From NCBI GenBank assembly GCA_041399155.1, contig JAWKTI010000001.1, forward strand, positions 62,001 through 126,000: 64,000 nucleotides of DNA, read 5' to 3'. This document shows positions 44,646-54,491 of the stretch, in pieces. The notes beneath the pieces were generated by a model. It searched no databases. It saw only the letters and a list, made by a program, of their open reading frames with translations, and was not told where the DNA came from. This DNA is from Zavarzinella sp. (GTDB lineage Bacteria; Planctomycetota; Planctomycetia; Gemmatales; Gemmataceae). Position numbers and translations under genes: made by a program. The stretch's first letter is position 1. Every line of letters begins with the position of its first letter.

Positions 44646-44692
44646 GCACGAATATTAATTAGTTTTCATTCATTTTCTTGCAGGAACCACCT

Positions 44693-45403
44693 GTGATTGA
44701 AGGCCACGACTACACCATTTACAGTAACGGTCCCAGTGGGCGTTCCCGAATGTATGCCCTGATTGCACTGATAACGGCCTTTATTACGCCACTTGCCCAG
44801 CATGGTGCGTTAATAGTTCTGCGAAAATACTGGGGCGATGATTGGGATATGGCGGAAACCGCACTTCTTTTTGGTGGGTTTACCGCACTGATTCTGTTTG
44901 GGGTGTTGATTAATCTGTTCGATGGATATCTTTGGCGCACACGACTTGGCAGGTGGATGTTCCGCTTCGCGGGCTTAAATTATCCACCGAACATGAATGG
45001 AACCTACCACGGCGAAATTGAATTACACACTTTCAGCAATTCAGAAAAAGTATTTCGCACGGCATATTCCATGAAAGTATCCCAGACGTGGGAGCAGATC
45101 AGTTTGTTAATTGAACGAATGTCAGAGCAAAGTGGAAAAGTGGTGGTCCACAGTGATATGGCCAGTATTCGTTTAGGAATGCTTCACGATGTGGTTACCT
45201 TGAGATTCGTCTATACATTTGAGGAAGATCTCCCACGTCGGGAAGGTGGGGGAATGATGTCCCGCCAGTTTTCCGGTGCTGCAAAGTTTGATTTTCGAAT
45301 GGAACAGGGTTTGTGGCACGTTCGAGGGCACTTTTTTGATGATATCGGCCAGTCTGGTGAGATTACACTGGTACAGGATCAACCTGCACTGTCCACAAAG
45401 TGA
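44693..45403 (+). CDS. Cap15-like 2TM beta-barrel protein (S-2TMbeta)
   Basis: About 236 residues. Two membrane helices (MYALIALITAFITPLAQHGAL and TALLFGGFTALILFGVLIN) precede a beta-rich domain: LNYPPNMNGTYHGEIEL, then VSQTWEQISLLIERMSEQSGKVV, TLRFVYTFE, FSGAAKFDF and VRGHFFDDIGQSGEITLV. The order and spacing resemble Cap15/S-2TMbeta, the cyclic-nucleotide-gated membrane effector of CBASS. No CD-NTase is near, so it would be an orphan or a housekeeping relative. The GTG at 44693 has AGGA 7 nt upstream and is preferred over a TTG at 44678. It follows the HflK-like gene closely. Domain match is from memory. Confidence 0.6.
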   Translation: MIEGHDYTIYSNGPSGRSRMYALIALITAFITPLAQHGALIVLRKYWGDDWDMAETALLFGGFTALILFGVLINLFDGYLWRTRLGRWMFRFAGLNYPPNMNGTYHGEIELHTFSNSEKVFRTAYSMKVSQTWEQISLLIERMSEQSGKVVVHSDMASIRLGMLHDVVTLRFVYTFEEDLPRREGGGMMSRQFSGAAKFDFRMEQGLWHVRGHFFDDIGQSGEITLVQDQPALSTK

Positions 45404-45407
45404 TTGA

Positions 45408-48400
45408 TTAAGGGCGAAACTGGTTTAATTCCATTCGCAAATTTCCCTGAATTCGCTCTAACGATTGGCTGATTGTTCGATAGTTGGGTTTGCCTTCGGC
45501 TTCCAGTTCCTGTGCTTTGCGGAACCAGGTTAACGCCGTGGTGCGACTTCCCTTTTTCAGATTTGTCAAACCAAGATAATAGTAAAAGCGGGCGTCTGGC
45601 ATGTTTTCCGCTGCCACTTTGAATTGTGCTTCTGCAGCATCAAATTTATCGTCGAAGTATAATTGCAGACCCGTTCCATAGGCACGTAACGCCCGCGTGG
45701 GTGACCCACCTGGAAGGGAACTGGTGGTGCCACTGGAAGCCAGTTCCGGGTTATCACGGAGAATCCGTTCCAGAATCCCTTCATAACCTTTTGGTTCTAC
45801 TTGCAGTTTTTTCATCCCCAGGGAGTATTCTGCTAACGCTTCGGCTGGTTTACCCAATTTCGAAAGAAGTTCTGCTTTAATCAGGTGGCCCAGATATTCC
45901 TTGCGGGCAATCAGTTCATCAGCCAGCTTCAAGGCCTCTGCAAATTGTGGATCGGTTGCAGTGGGATCCAGCAGCACCACTAAAAAGGTAGTGAGTGCCT
46001 CGAGAGGAATTTTGTTGCTCGATACCCCACCGATCGTGGGTGCCGAAGTGGGTTCCGGTGGGCTCAACTTGCGACGCAGAATGTTCGCACGACCCAGCAT
46101 TGCCCGGCGTGCGAGATCGCCTGCGGATACTTTTTTCAGCACTTCGCGGTAGAAGCGATCCGCATCGTCCAGTTTGCCAGTCGTTTCTGCCACCATCCCA
46201 AGGATGAGGTTGCCTTCCGCTTCCGCACCCAGTGCAATCAGGTCCTGACCATCTTTTGCAGCCAATGCGGTGTCACTGCGGCAAGCCAGGTAGGCCCGCT
46301 GTTGCAGAATCTGAATGTAGGTGGCTTTCTCTTTTTCAGGGTCCACCTTGCTCAATTCATCATTCAACTGTTTGAGAATCGCCCCAGGTTCATTCGATTT
46401 TGCCAGCACCAGGGCATTTTTCAGCCGGGCAGTCTCTGCGGTGCTCTCAGCCAGCTGAATAGTCAATTTATCAGAGGCAGTTTTCATCACCTGCAACTCT
46501 TCCAGTTGTTGTTTCGCCAGTTTTTCGGCAACTTGAAGTTGTTTCAGATAAGTATCCTGATCATCCTTTCGGCTCTTTTCTGCTTCTGCGAGTTTAACCA
46601 TCGTCTGTTCGAGCGATTTTTTCAGAGTGTCTGCAGCAGTTTTGGCATCCATCGCCTGCTTCTGCGCTTCCATGGCGGTTTTCGCAGCAGTCAGCAGAGA
46701 CTCCTTCAGTTTGCCTTCATTCGCACTCAGTGTGGCGATTTCTTTCTGCAGAGATGTCAATGAATCGCGGTTTTTCACCAATTCTGCCCGCATCGCCTCA
46801 TCACCACCGGTATTCTTGATGGCATCATCAATCGCCTTGATCAGTGCGGTAGTATCATCTTTCTTGGTCAGGAATTTGGCCTTTTCCAGACGATCTGCAA
46901 CCGCAACCAGCGTGGCTTCTGTCGTTTTGCGGGTCTTTTCAGATTCTTCCAGTTGTTTTTTGGCATCGGCAGACAGCTTTTTGGCTGCATCCAGATCGCG
47001 GTTCATTGCGGTAAGGTCGGCGGTGGAAGCCAGCAACTTGGCCATCAGATCCTTTTCGACTTTCATCGCCGAGTCTGCCACGGTCTTCGCTGCTGTCAGT
47101 TTGGTATTCAGATCCTTTTCCACGGTCATTGCTTTTTCCAATGCCGTTTGAGTTTCGGTCAATTTGGCGGTCAGATCTTTTTCAATTTTGGCCGCGTTAT
47201 CCGCAGCCATTTTGGCATCTGCTAAGAACTTGGGTAGTTGTTCCGCTTTCGTGGGATCCAGTCCTGCCGTTTTGACGGCATTATTGAAGATGGCCAACTT
47301 GGTTTCCGCATCTTTCTGTGCCACCATCAAAGATTTTTCCAACGTCTCCACCTGCGTGCGGGCAGAAGTCAGATCGGTGGCCAGTTTCATCTGTTCCATC
47401 ATTGACTTTTTGGCAACCTGCTGAGCGTCATTCAATTCCGTCATCGCTGCCAGCAATTGCATCTGTGCGGCCATCAGATCATTGCGTAATTTTCCAGCAG
47501 CAGTCTGCGCATCGACCTGTTGTTGTTGCAACTGGGCAAGTGCCGCTGGCAAATCGGCTGTATCTTTGATCCCTGCAGCAGCCAGCAGTTTTTTCACCGG
47601 TGCTTCTAATTGATTGGGGCCGGTCGATTTTTTCGCCTGGTCAAGTTGCAGTCGAAGATCCTGCAGTTCTTTGGCTCGTTCCGCAAGTACAGTATCATCC
47701 GTACGATCCTGGTTTGGGATGAATCCATTCAGATAGACAGCAGCGAAACCACCTGCACCCAGCAGCAGACCCAGCATGGTACCAATCAGAATCCCTTTCT
47801 TGTTGGAATTCGTTCGATGCACTTTCGTGCTCGTGTGGCGATCTGACTGGGCAGGGCGAGCACGGTGGGCGTGAAGATCACTGCCCAGATCGTGGTCACT
47901 GACTGGCTGACGATAAATCAGTGAAGTCCCACCGGTATTTTCACTTTCGGGAATTGCCAGATCGATCACACTTTCGGGTGGTTGAGCCCCACCGTCGAGC
48001 CCCATGTCAAAGTGGGATTCGTTCAGACTGGAACGGGAAGTCAAATCGACCGATGAAGACTCCACAATCATCGCTTTTCGAGCAGCTTCGTCGATCACTT
48101 CTTTCGGAATCTGGAAGCTGCCCGAATCGGTGATGGACGAAACCTGACGAGCTTCCGCAAGAATATCGACCGCATCATCAGACGAAATGGGCTCCATCGA
48201 ACGGGATTCCATTTCAAAATCACTGGATGAAGGCGGCATGTCGGGCAGATTGTCTGGAATACCCACTGGGAAGAGAGTATCTTCCACTGAAGGTGGGCGT
48301 GAGTGGCTGGAGCTGCCATTATTCGCCCCCACACTATGGCCAAAATCGAGCACATTACTGCTTGGGCCACTCTGGTGGGCAGACATATCGGGACTGGAAT

Positions 48401-49181
48401 TCAAGAGCACATCGATGATGGAAGATTTCGTGCCCGTGTTGTCCGGTTCAAAACTCTGTTCGACACCACCCAGATCCAGCTCTTCGGGATCATGTTCGTC
48501 CAGTGGTCTGCGGGAATCAAATCGAACTGCAGAACCACCAGTATCCGATTCTGGTGTAATGTCGGGCAGATACGCTTCCAGATCGTAATCCGCCTGCGAA
48601 TCACTGCTGGTGGGCATCTTTCCCTGATCGTTGAAGATCGAGTCTGGTGTTACTGGTTTAATGATCTGGGGCATTGTCCCCATGCGGTCATCGTCTTCAT
48701 CTAGGTGAGAGTCCAGTGGCACATCCAAGGTTAAATGTTCGAATGTGGGGAGATCGGCATAGCTGAAGCTTTCACTCGGCGGCTCAATCTGTTCTGCAGG
48801 AAACACTTCTTCCATTGACGGAGCAGGTCGTGTGGGGCCTTCATCATCAACAGAATCAGGTGAAAAACTGGGATCAGAAGGTTCCTGACGCATCGCATCC
48901 AGTTCTTCCTGATTCAGCGTCGCCCGCTCGCGGCGGATAATTTCGGACCAGCTCGTCATCGATTGCGAATCGAGTGATTCCGGGAATTCATCCAGCGGAA
49001 TCACGCCGGACGCACCCTCATGAATGTTGGCCACCTGACCGAAATCGATAAACGGCTCATCATTGAGATCGTCTTCCACCGGCTCTGCCGCAGGAATCAT
49101 CCCCTCCGGAATAGCATCTTCATGAGTAGCATCTTCGTGCAGGTCATCGTGGTGCTGTTCATTTGGATCACGTTCTGGCAT
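45408..49181 (-). CDS. giant acidic/coiled-coil/TPR membrane protein
   Basis: 1257 residues in four parts. Residues 1-460 are acidic and low in order, with a TSWSEIIRRER motif near residue 75. One membrane helix lies at about 470-490 (GILIGTMLGLLLGAGGFAAV). A long coiled coil spans about 495-960, rich in Ala, Lys and Leu, with repeated AxKxAxDxAxKxEKDLxxKL-type units. TPR repeats fill the C-terminal part (DLARRAMLGRANILRRKL, FDAAEAQFKVAAENMP, GSRTTALTWFRKAQELE). It probably spans the membrane with the coiled-coil/TPR part outside and may act as a scaffold. Comparable architectures occur in Gemmata relatives. The function is unknown. Confidence 0.8.
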   Translation of the reverse strand: MPERDPNEQHHDDLHEDATHEDAIPEGMIPAAEPVEDDLNDEPFIDFGQVANIHEGASGVIPLDEFPESLDSQSMTSWSEIIRRERATLNQEELDAMRQEPSDPSFSPDSVDDEGPTRPAPSMEEVFPAEQIEPPSESFSYADLPTFEHLTLDVPLDSHLDEDDDRMGTMPQIIKPVTPDSIFNDQGKMPTSSDSQADYDLEAYLPDITPESDTGGSAVRFDSRRPLDEHDPEELDLGGVEQSFEPDNTGTKSSIIDVLLNSSPDMSAHQSGPSSNVLDFGHSVGANNGSSSHSRPPSVEDTLFPVGIPDNLPDMPPSSSDFEMESRSMEPISSDDAVDILAEARQVSSITDSGSFQIPKEVIDEAARKAMIVESSSVDLTSRSSLNESHFDMGLDGGAQPPESVIDLAIPESENTGGTSLIYRQPVSDHDLGSDLHAHRARPAQSDRHTSTKVHRTNSNKKGILIGTMLGLLLGAGGFAAVYLNGFIPNQDRTDDTVLAERAKELQDLRLQLDQAKKSTGPNQLEAPVKKLLAAAGIKDTADLPAALAQLQQQQVDAQTAAGKLRNDLMAAQMQLLAAMTELNDAQQVAKKSMMEQMKLATDLTSARTQVETLEKSLMVAQKDAETKLAIFNNAVKTAGLDPTKAEQLPKFLADAKMAADNAAKIEKDLTAKLTETQTALEKAMTVEKDLNTKLTAAKTVADSAMKVEKDLMAKLLASTADLTAMNRDLDAAKKLSADAKKQLEESEKTRKTTEATLVAVADRLEKAKFLTKKDDTTALIKAIDDAIKNTGGDEAMRAELVKNRDSLTSLQKEIATLSANEGKLKESLLTAAKTAMEAQKQAMDAKTAADTLKKSLEQTMVKLAEAEKSRKDDQDTYLKQLQVAEKLAKQQLEELQVMKTASDKLTIQLAESTAETARLKNALVLAKSNEPGAILKQLNDELSKVDPEKEKATYIQILQQRAYLACRSDTALAAKDGQDLIALGAEAEGNLILGMVAETTGKLDDADRFYREVLKKVSAGDLARRAMLGRANILRRKLSPPEPTSAPTIGGVSSNKIPLEALTTFLVVLLDPTATDPQFAEALKLADELIARKEYLGHLIKAELLSKLGKPAEALAEYSLGMKKLQVEPKGYEGILERILRDNPELASSGTTSSLPGGSPTRALRAYGTGLQLYFDDKFDAAEAQFKVAAENMPDARFYYYLGLTNLKKGSRTTALTWFRKAQELEAEGKPNYRTISQSLERIQGNLRMELNQFRP

Positions 49182-49558
49182 GGCTCTTTCTCTTGCAGAT
49201 TCGAATGTCGTACGTCGTTAAGCTTCGCGAGAATGTCACGGGGACGGTGCCGCACAATCACAGCATGTAACCATCTCGTCCACCATTAACCTAGCATACC
49301 ATTGGCCGGAAAATTTCTCCGGTGGTAACTTTCGTGTTAATGTATAACAAATTTCTGTGTAACTTGGGTGTAAATTTCCTGTCCAGTTAGAAATATTTGG
49401 TACGACCTGAAAAATCAGCCCTATAGCTTACCCAAATTCGCAAAATTGAATGTGCTGATTGTACCAGGATCCATTATGTTGAGGTGGGCATTTTCTGATC
49501 AGGTGGGGTTGATTTTCTACGCTCACACCGAAAAAATTAGGTGAGGAGATTGATTTCC
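49182..49558. other. intergenic stretch, no gene seen
   Basis: 377 bp between divergent genes. It probably holds the promoters of the giant protein gene and of rdgB. A small inverted repeat CCGGA-AAATTTC-TCCGG sits at about 49307-49323 but is too weak to call. No coding pattern was seen. Confidence 0.4.
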
Positions 49559-50161
49559 ATGTCAACATTGCTGATTGGTTCCAAAAACAAGAAAAAACTG
49601 GTCGAACTGCAGGATCTGCTGGGCGACCTGGGGATTACGATTGCCCTGTTACCAGATTCGGTTGCAGATGTGGATGAAACGGGCACCACGTTTCTGGAAA
49701 ACGCCGAATTGAAGGCACGAACCTACGCCCAGGCTACTCAGCAGTGGGTGCTGGCAGAAGACAGTGGTCTGGTGGTGCCCGGCCTGAAAGGGAGGCCAGG
49801 GATTTATTCTGCCCGTTATGCCGGCGAACATGGGAATGATGCAGCCAATAACCAGAAATTGATCGCAGAACTTTCGATTCTGCCGGAAGACCGACGTGCC
49901 GCCTATTATATCTGCGTCGCTGCGTTAGCCAGCCCCACAGGTGAAGTGGTACACCATGCAGAAGGTCGCTGTCATGGTCAGATCGTCCTCAGCCCACGTG
50001 GCGAAGGAGGATTTGGTTATGACCCCTTGTTTCTCATTCCCGAATACCACCGCACCTTTGGTGAATTGAGCCGTCGTGTGAAACAGGCCCTCAGCCACCG
50101 TGCCAAAGCGGTGAATGCCTTGCGACCAATGATTCGCCAGCAAATTGCAGGTAGCTTATGA
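49559..50161 (+). CDS. rdgB: XTP/dITP diphosphatase (RdgB/HAM1)
   Basis: Removes inosine and xanthosine triphosphates from the nucleotide pool. Family motifs: LLIGSKNKKKLVELQDLL, ETGTTFLENAELKARTYAQ, LAEDSGLVVPGLKGRPGIYSARYAG, and GFGYDPLFLIPEYHRTFGEL followed by SHRAKAVNAL. All of the metal- and purine-contacting residues are in place. The ATG at 49559 (MSTLLIGSKN) is preceded by GAGGAG. Its stop overlaps the start of the XerD-like gene by four bases (ATGA). Confidence 0.95.
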   Translation: MSTLLIGSKNKKKLVELQDLLGDLGITIALLPDSVADVDETGTTFLENAELKARTYAQATQQWVLAEDSGLVVPGLKGRPGIYSARYAGEHGNDAANNQKLIAELSILPEDRRAAYYICVAALASPTGEVVHHAEGRCHGQIVLSPRGEGGFGYDPLFLIPEYHRTFGELSRRVKQALSHRAKAVNALRPMIRQQIAGSL

Positions 50162-51072
50162 ATATGCCGGAAGTCCAGAACGAACTGACCGCTTTTCGGC
50201 ATTACATTCGGGCCGAACGTGGGATGTCTGCCAATACAGTGGAGGCATACACCCGTGATCTGGAACATTATTCGGAATGGCTACTGCAAAGTAACGTGGG
50301 AGATTTTTATTCCCCCACGCTGGCCGAGTTGGCAGATTACATCGGCCATCTGCGGGATGAAGAGCTGGCACCACCCAGCATCGCCCGCAACCTGGTGGCG
50401 TTGAAAATGTTCTATCGCTTCCTGAAACTGGAAGAACGTGCCAAATCAACTGCAGTTGAATTACTCTCTTCCCCAGCTCTGTGGGAACGGATTCCGCAGG
50501 TACTTTCTCCCACCAGTGTGGAAGCACTCATTAATTCACCCCAGCCCACCGATCGATTTTATCTGAGAGATCGGGCCATTCTGGAAACGCTGTACGCTAC
50601 CGGGTGCCGCGCTTCGGAAGTGGTGAATCTGAAAATTGCCGATCTCTTTCTCGATGCCATGTTCTGTAAAGCCTTTGGGAAAGGGAATAAGCAGCGAATT
50701 GTGCCATTAGGAACCCAGGCGGTGGGGGCACTGCGAAATTACCTGGGTGAATCACGCGACCGCACGCCTCAACCGGATGAGTATGTCTTTCTCAGTCGGG
50801 CGGGACGCCGACTCGACCGAGAAATGTTGTGGGCGATTGTGAAGAAATATGTCAAGCGCGAAGGTTTACACCACAAAACCAGCCCACATACGTTGCGGCA
50901 CAGTTTTGCTACCCACATGCTGTCCGGTGGGGCCGATTTACGGGCTGTGCAGGAGATGCTAGGCCACGCAAGTATTGGCACGACGCAGATTTACACCCAT
51001 GTCGACCGCAAACGTTTAAAGGAAATGCACCTGAAATTTCACCCACGTGCGAAGGAGTCTACCGAAGAGTAA
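50158..51072 (+). CDS. xerD: tyrosine recombinase XerD/XerC
   Basis: 304 residues, the cellular recombinase type that resolves chromosome dimers. An N-terminal core-binding domain (FRHYIRAERGMSANTVEAYTRDL) is followed by the catalytic domain: LYATGCRASEVVNLKIADL with the first Arg, GKGNKQRIVPL with Lys, SPHTLRHSFATHMLSGGADL with His and Arg, LGHASIGTTQIYTHV with His and the nucleophile Tyr. The ending RLKEMHLKFHPRA is XerD-like. It lacks the extra segment found in IntI. It is translationally coupled to rdgB. Confidence 0.9.
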   Translation: MNMPEVQNELTAFRHYIRAERGMSANTVEAYTRDLEHYSEWLLQSNVGDFYSPTLAELADYIGHLRDEELAPPSIARNLVALKMFYRFLKLEERAKSTAVELLSSPALWERIPQVLSPTSVEALINSPQPTDRFYLRDRAILETLYATGCRASEVVNLKIADLFLDAMFCKAFGKGNKQRIVPLGTQAVGALRNYLGESRDRTPQPDEYVFLSRAGRRLDREMLWAIVKKYVKREGLHHKTSPHTLRHSFATHMLSGGADLRAVQEMLGHASIGTTQIYTHVDRKRLKEMHLKFHPRAKESTEE

Positions 51073-51090
51073 TATTTCGACATTGCAATA

Positions 51091-51948
51091 TTATTTATAA
51101 AGAATAATGTCGCACAACTGGCGGGGCAGTTGATCGAACGTCGTGGGTTTCATCTCACCCGTTTCCGTGATCAGTTTCATTTTGAATTGGTGGGCATCGG
51201 CAAAGTTTTTCATTAATGCGATCTGATCATCAAATGCTGCCCACAATTCAGAAATAATTTGTAAGTGGGGATTCTGTTTGATGGTTTGCAACATGCCTTC
51301 CAGAACTTTTACTTCGACACCTTCCACATCGATTTTTATTAAATCGACTTTGGTGATGTTCTTTTCTGACAACTGTTGATCGAGTGTGGTGACAGGGACC
51401 ACTTCCCGCTTGATTTCTCGTTGCAGTGATTTGGCGAATTCCTCGTTGTAATTCCCCAGCATCCCATTCCCACAGAAATCGTCGAGATATTCCATCGTCA
51501 TCTCATCGTTCTTATTTGAAAGTGCCATTTTTACCGGGGTGCACATATCCTGCAGACCATTTGCCATAATGTTGCGGTGGAAGATCAGGAAATTATTCGG
51601 CATCGGTTCAAATCCAATTACTTTTCCTTGAGGTCCCACCAGGCGTGCTGCGCGCACCGCGTGGATACCAATGTTGGCACCAATATCAATGAATGTCTGG
51701 TGAGGGCGAAGCAGTTCGGAAAGTACTCTGGTAATATGTGCTTCGTATTGCTGGGTAAAAATAATTGGTGGGCTGATCAACATATCGCGCGATGGAAATG
51801 CAATAATATCGCCAGATTGCAATATTGTGATGCACAATCCTTCTCCGATATAAACTACAGGGTGCTTATGTGTGAATGTTGGAAAGCTGGGCTGTTCAAA
51901 CATCACCCGACCAATCTTTTGCAGATTTTTTTTTACAAATTGTTTCAT
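51091..51948 (-). CDS. FkbM family methyltransferase
   Basis: A 285-residue SAM-dependent methyltransferase. The FkbM core is clear: TFIDIGANIGIHAVRAARLVG (SAM loop), GKVIGFEPMPNNFLIFHRNI, VPVTTLDQQL, VDLIKIDVEGVEVKVLEGM and LQIISELW. It would O-methylate a sugar or polyketide-like acceptor, unknown here. It is the only gene of its kind beside xerD; a second FkbM protein is at 61.6 kb. It lies 19 bp beyond the xerD stop, facing it. Confidence 0.88.
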   Translation of the reverse strand: MKQFVKKNLQKIGRVMFEQPSFPTFTHKHPVVYIGEGLCITILQSGDIIAFPSRDMLISPPIIFTQQYEAHITRVLSELLRPHQTFIDIGANIGIHAVRAARLVGPQGKVIGFEPMPNNFLIFHRNIMANGLQDMCTPVKMALSNKNDEMTMEYLDDFCGNGMLGNYNEEFAKSLQREIKREVVPVTTLDQQLSEKNITKVDLIKIDVEGVEVKVLEGMLQTIKQNPHLQIISELWAAFDDQIALMKNFADAHQFKMKLITETGEMKPTTFDQLPRQLCDIILYK

Positions 51949-52176
51949 TTCAACACCTTAGGGACTGCGAGTGGGTGTGCGTCTACCATGGTTTTTCAAA
52001 CTGCACAAGATGAATTACCAATCCTGCACGTATCTCTCAATGTGCCTGTTTTCCCTACTTAAGAGTGGTATCAGATGATGAAAATTCATTCATTATTATC
52101 AGTGTGAATGTTCCCACGTGCGTCACTAAACTGAAAGGTACTCTCCCAATCGCAAAACAACTTTTTGGTGAATGGA

Positions 52177-54399
52177 ATGACGATGATCAGATTTTTGATC
52201 GTGCTCTGTTTGTGTGGTCTGGGAACCCACGTGGGTTATACCCAGGGGTCCAAGGCCGATTACCAGCGGGCGGAAGATATTCGCAAACTTGGCTTTGGGA
52301 ACGTTTTCCGCGACCGGATGGAACCAAAGTGGTTCGATAACAATCGCAAGTTCTGGTATAGTGTCAGCACCGCACCAGGTATGAAAGAATATGTCGTCGT
52401 CGATGCCCATCAAGGAACGCGAAAGTTAGCATTTTCTCATAAAGATGTGGGTGCGGCACTTGCTGGTGAAAGTAAGCGGCAAATCAATCCCAACCAACTT
52501 GAGATTACCTGGTTAGAAACCACCGATTCGGGAGTGAAGTTTGTGGGCTACGGTGCCACCTGGCAGTGGGTTGAAAATGAGAAAAAACTCACAAAGCTTG
52601 CTCCACAGAAACCAGCTGAGCAACCTAACAGCACCACGATGTCGCAGTCTCGGTTCCGTGGGGGACGTCCTTCACGTCGATCACCCGATAACAATTGGGA
52701 ACTTTCCTCTAAAGAACATAACCTCGTCCTCAACAGCAAAGGGAAAGACACTCCACTGACGAAAGATGGGGCAGAACGAAATCGTTATGAAAGTAGCGGA
52801 TACTGGTCGCCTGATTCCAGGTTTGTCGTCGTCATGCGATACAAACCAGGCACCGAGCGGATTGTTTACATGGTGGAATCTTCTCCGAAAGATCAGGTGC
52901 AGCCAAAATTACAAACGATGCGTTACCAGAAGCCTGGTGATGAAATCGATACCCGCCAGCCTTATCTGGTGGATGTAGTCAACGCGAAAATCATCCCACT
53001 TGACCGAAAACTATTTGACAATCCCTGGTCAATTGGCGAAATACGCTGGCAACAAGATTCCGGCAGTTTTACTTTTTATTACAACCAGCGTGGGCACCAG
53101 GTTAGCAGGATTATCGAAGTAGAAGCCGCCACCGGCAAGGCACGGGCAGTAATTGATGAATCCGTGCCCACGTTCCACGATTACACCAACAAGCAGTTTT
53201 CGTGGTTCATCAATGACGATCAGATGATCTGGATGTCGGAACGTTCCGGCTGGAATCACCTATACCTCATCGATGTGAATTCAGGCAAAGTGGTACATCC
53301 CATTACCCAGGGCGAATGGCTGGTGCGTGGCATCGATCGTATCGACAACGAGAAAAAGCTGATCTGGTTTCGCGCGATGGGAATGGATCCGAAGCAGGAC
53401 CCTTACCACGTGCATTACTGCCGAGTGAATTTTGATGGCACCAACCTGGTGCGACTAACGGAAGGCGACGGCACCCACAGCGTCCGGTATTCGCCTGATG
53501 AAGAATTCCTCATTGATAGCTGGTCTCGCGTGGATTTAGCCCCACAGACCGAGTTGCGGGACGCACAGACCGGCAAAAAGATTCTGACTCTGGAAGTGGG
53601 GGATCAAACCCGTCTGTTGAAGCAGCTTCCTTACCCACCGGAGCGGTTTCAGGCCAAAGGTCGCGATGGGAAAACAGATATTTATGGTGTGATTTTCAGG
53701 CCAAGTAATTTCGATCCCACAAAAAAGTACCCAGTGATCGAAGATATTTACGCTGGGCCCCACGATCATTTTGTACCCAAATCATACCGAGCTCTTTTCA
53801 GCCAGCAATCACTGGCAGAGCTTGGCTTCATCGTGGTGAAAATCGATGGCATGGGGACCAACTGGCGTTCGAAGGCTTTTCATGATGTGTGCTGGCAGAA
53901 TCTGGGCGATTCCGGTTTTCTGGATCGAATTGCCTGGATGAAAGCTGCTGCTGCGAAATATCCTGCTTTCGATCTCAGTCGTGTGGGCATTTTTGGAGGC
54001 TCTGCAGGTGGGCAATCGTCGACTCGGGCGATGCTTGCTTACGGCGATTTCTACCACGTTGCCGTGTCTGATTGTGGCTGTCACGACAACCGGATGGACA
54101 AAGTCTGGTGGAATGAGCAATGGATGGGTTATCCTGTTGGCAAGCACTACGAAGAGCAATCGAATGTAACTCAGGCCCACCGCTTGAAGGGAAAATTACT
54201 GCTGATGGTGGGAGAACTGGACCGCAACGTTGATCCCGCCTCTACGATGCAGGTGGTCAACGCACTGATTAAAGCCAACAAGGATTTCGATATGCTGGTG
54301 ATCCCAGGTGGGGGGCATGGCAGTGGTGCGTACGGGAATCGCCGCCGCACTGATTACTTTGTGCGGCATCTGTTGAACAAAGAGCCACGCTGGGAGTAA
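52177..54399 (+). CDS. S9 family (DPP IV-type) peptidase
   Basis: An exported peptidase of about 740 residues with a signal peptide (MIRFLIVLCLCGLGTHVGYT). The N-terminal beta-propeller has YWSPDSRFVVVMRY, YLVDVVNAKIIPL, IRWQQDSGSFTFYYN and YSPDEEFLIDSW. The C-terminal alpha/beta hydrolase has the nucleophile GGSAGG, VGELDRNVDPAS with the catalytic Asp and GGGHGSG with the His. A Gly/Arg/Ser-rich linker (SRFRGGRPSRRSPDNN) lies at about 165. It cleaves dipeptides, probably after Pro or Ala, in the periplasm. The start at 52177 or 52183 is ambiguous. Confidence 0.9.
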   Translation: MTMIRFLIVLCLCGLGTHVGYTQGSKADYQRAEDIRKLGFGNVFRDRMEPKWFDNNRKFWYSVSTAPGMKEYVVVDAHQGTRKLAFSHKDVGAALAGESKRQINPNQLEITWLETTDSGVKFVGYGATWQWVENEKKLTKLAPQKPAEQPNSTTMSQSRFRGGRPSRRSPDNNWELSSKEHNLVLNSKGKDTPLTKDGAERNRYESSGYWSPDSRFVVVMRYKPGTERIVYMVESSPKDQVQPKLQTMRYQKPGDEIDTRQPYLVDVVNAKIIPLDRKLFDNPWSIGEIRWQQDSGSFTFYYNQRGHQVSRIIEVEAATGKARAVIDESVPTFHDYTNKQFSWFINDDQMIWMSERSGWNHLYLIDVNSGKVVHPITQGEWLVRGIDRIDNEKKLIWFRAMGMDPKQDPYHVHYCRVNFDGTNLVRLTEGDGTHSVRYSPDEEFLIDSWSRVDLAPQTELRDAQTGKKILTLEVGDQTRLLKQLPYPPERFQAKGRDGKTDIYGVIFRPSNFDPTKKYPVIEDIYAGPHDHFVPKSYRALFSQQSLAELGFIVVKIDGMGTNWRSKAFHDVCWQNLGDSGFLDRIAWMKAAAAKYPAFDLSRVGIFGGSAGGQSSTRAMLAYGDFYHVAVSDCGCHDNRMDKVWWNEQWMGYPVGKHYEEQSNVTQAHRLKGKLLLMVGELDRNVDPASTMQVVNALIKANKDFDMLVIPGGGHGSGAYGNRRRTDYFVRHLLNKEPRWE

Positions 54400-54491
54400 C
54401 AATCCTCATCATTCTTGCAAAAGTTCCTCTTTTTACCCACAGTGGCACGTGAGAACGCCTACAATACTTCTTTTCTGTGGGTAAAGCGGAG

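Noticed and set aside
44693..45403. Complete CBASS operon
   Set aside because: Only the effector-like protein is present; no CD-NTase, ubiquitin-like or SAVED gene is within the window.
49307..49323. Hairpin terminator between the giant protein gene and rdgB
   Set aside because: The stem is only five base pairs and lies between divergent genes, where a terminator is not expected.
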